A stretch of DNA of 64,000 nt from Roseiarcus sp963784805. Lineage in GTDB: Bacteria; Pseudomonadota; Alphaproteobacteria; Rhizobiales; Beijerinckiaceae. Below are positions 63,061 to 64,000 of this stretch, piece after piece. The notes below the pieces were generated by a model. That model saw nothing but the letters and a program-made list of their open reading frames with translations. It was not told the DNA's origin and did no database searches. The translations under genes were made by a program, and so were the position numbers. Each line of letters starts with the position of its first letter. Positions within the stretch are counted from its first letter, which is position 1. The stretch is taken from the NCBI GenBank assembly GCA_963784805.1, contig CAWASR010000008.1, positions 372,001 to 436,000 on the forward strand, read 5' to 3'.

Positions 63061-64000
63061 CTAGCGCCCCGCCGCGTCGAGCGTCCGGCAAAACGCGGCG
63101 AATTGAGCTTCCGTCGCATAGGCCTTCTGGGTTCCGCGCCGGGTGACGGAGTCGGCGGCGTAGCGGGCGGCGAGGTTGAGCGCCGGCTCGAGGCCGAGGC
63201 CGCCGGCGAAATAGCGCGCGAAACTGCCGACGAAGGCGTCCCCGGCGCCGGTGGTGTCGACCGGCTCGACCCGGACCGGAGCGACGCGATGAACGCTGGC
63301 GGCGGTCGCCAGGAGAGCGCCGCGCGAACCGAGGGTGACGATCACCGTCTCCACGCCCTTGTCGATCAGGCTCCGCGCCGCCGCGCCGATCTCCTCCTCC
63401 GTTCCGACCGGCATGCCGGTCAGGATCGCGAGTTCCGTCTCGTTGGGAATGAAGAAGCTCACGTCGCGCACCCGTTCGGGATCGAGTTCGGGCGTCGCCG
63501 GCGCCGGGTTCAGCACCGTCCTCACCCCATGGCGCTTGCCGAAGGCGATCGCGGCGTAGACGGTCTCGAGCGGGATTTCGAGCTGCAGCAGGATCAGATC
63601 GCAGGTCTTCAGGTCCTCGCCCGCGCGCTCGACGTCGGCCGGCGACAGGTCGGAATTGGCGCCCTTGACGATCAGGATCGAGTTCTCGCCCGATGGCTCG
63701 ACCATGATCGGCGCGACGCCGCTGGAGCGGCCGGCGACCCGCCTGACATATTTTGTGTCGACGCCCGCCAGCGTGAGATTCCTGATCGTGTTGTCGGCGA
63801 ACATGTCGTCGCCGACCGCGCTCACCATCAGGACCGAAGCGCCGAGCCTGGCGGCCGCGACCGCCTGATTGGCGCCTTTGCCGCCGTGGCCCATTTCGAA
63901 CCGCGGCGCCTCTACCGTCTCGCCCCTGACCGGCATCCGGTTCACGTAGGTCACGAGATCGACCATGTTGCTGCCGATGACGGCGATCCGCGGCTCACGA
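63061..64000 (-). CDS. rbsK: Ribokinase (partial, N-terminus beyond the window)
   Basis: The window holds ~312 codons of a PfkB-family kinase that phosphorylates ribose at O5. The visible part starts REPRIAVIGSNMVDLVTYVN, has the first PfkB motif GHGGKGANQAVAAARLG and the second, VEPVDTTGAGDAFVGSFARY, with the catalytic Asp in GAGDAF. Only a few N-terminal residues are missing. An in-frame ATG at 63966 is inside the first strand and is not the start. It may serve ribose or nucleoside catabolism. Confidence 0.92.
   Translation of the reverse strand, partial: REPRIAVIGSNMVDLVTYVNRMPVRGETVEAPRFEMGHGGKGANQAVAAARLGASVLMVSAVGDDMFADNTIRNLTLAGVDTKYVRRVAGRSSGVAPIMVEPSGENSILIVKGANSDLSPADVERAGEDLKTCDLILLQLEIPLETVYAAIAFGKRHGVRTVLNPAPATPELDPERVRDVSFFIPNETELAILTGMPVGTEEEIGAAARSLIDKGVETVIVTLGSRGALLATAASVHRVAPVRVEPVDTTGAGDAFVGSFARYFAGGLGLEPALNLAARYAADSVTRRGTQKAYATEAQFAAFCRTLDAAGR

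Overview
This is 64 kb of GC-rich chromosomal DNA with densely packed genes on both strands and no rRNA, tRNA or CRISPR that I could find. It looks like an alphaproteobacterium of the Hyphomicrobiales, perhaps near Beijerinckiaceae/Methylocystaceae. The pointers are 5-aminolevulinate synthase (C4 heme pathway), the recA-alaS-icd order, an alpha-type GAAC-N7-GAAC SOS box before recA, DUF1289 next to cobS, and TadE/TadG-like genes. The family-level placement is inference.

Layout. 1-10 kb: an RraA-like gene end, a TTC38-like TPR protein, an SDR, a papain-type peptidase, an unrecognised secreted protein, a 2-hydroxyacid dehydrogenase, recF, yqgE and a DsbD-alpha-like protein. 10-16 kb: an AraC regulator divergent from an anaerobic sulfatase-maturase/Tat-sulfatase pair, then a peroxiredoxin. 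16-25 kb: topA, periplasmic trehalase, an SDR, pyrB, CDP-diacylglycerol pyrophosphatase and a secreted protein with a PEP-CTERM-like tail. 25-31 kb: a LacI-controlled sugar ABC operon of the allose/ribose type, whose terminal sugar epimerase is a pseudogene, and a 2-hydroxyacid dehydrogenase. 31-41 kb: dusA, a membrane retropepsin, DUF1289, cobS, a frameshifted DUF1772 gene, recA, alaS, a three-gene SeqA-like/MNT/HEPN cassette and icd interrupted by a stop codon. 41-50 kb: a lytic transglycosylase, an adenylate cyclase with TPRs, a broken PEP-CTERM gene flanked by a 108-bp duplication, an aldo/keto reductase and the heme genes hemF, hemE and hemA. 50-64 kb: a Tat-exported CoA-transferase-III protein, two outer-membrane proteins, a HAD hydrolase, class I aldolase, TadE/TadE/TadG-like genes, leuC, arfB and the start of a ribokinase.

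The most interesting locus is 38547-39745. A 172-aa protein resembles the DNA-replication modulator SeqA along most of its length, by my reading from memory. It is translationally coupled to an MNT nucleotidyltransferase and a HEPN (HepT-like) protein, a known toxin-antitoxin pair. A perfect 22-bp palindrome sits just upstream of the first gene. The cassette is wedged between alaS and icd.

A second theme is gene damage: icd (in-frame TAA), a sugar epimerase (TGA plus a deletion), DUF1772 (one-base frameshift) and the PEP-CTERM gene (several apparent indels). All lie between 25 and 45.5 kb. Either the assembly carries residual errors or the strain carries real lesions. The icd lesion argues for checking reads before biological interpretation.
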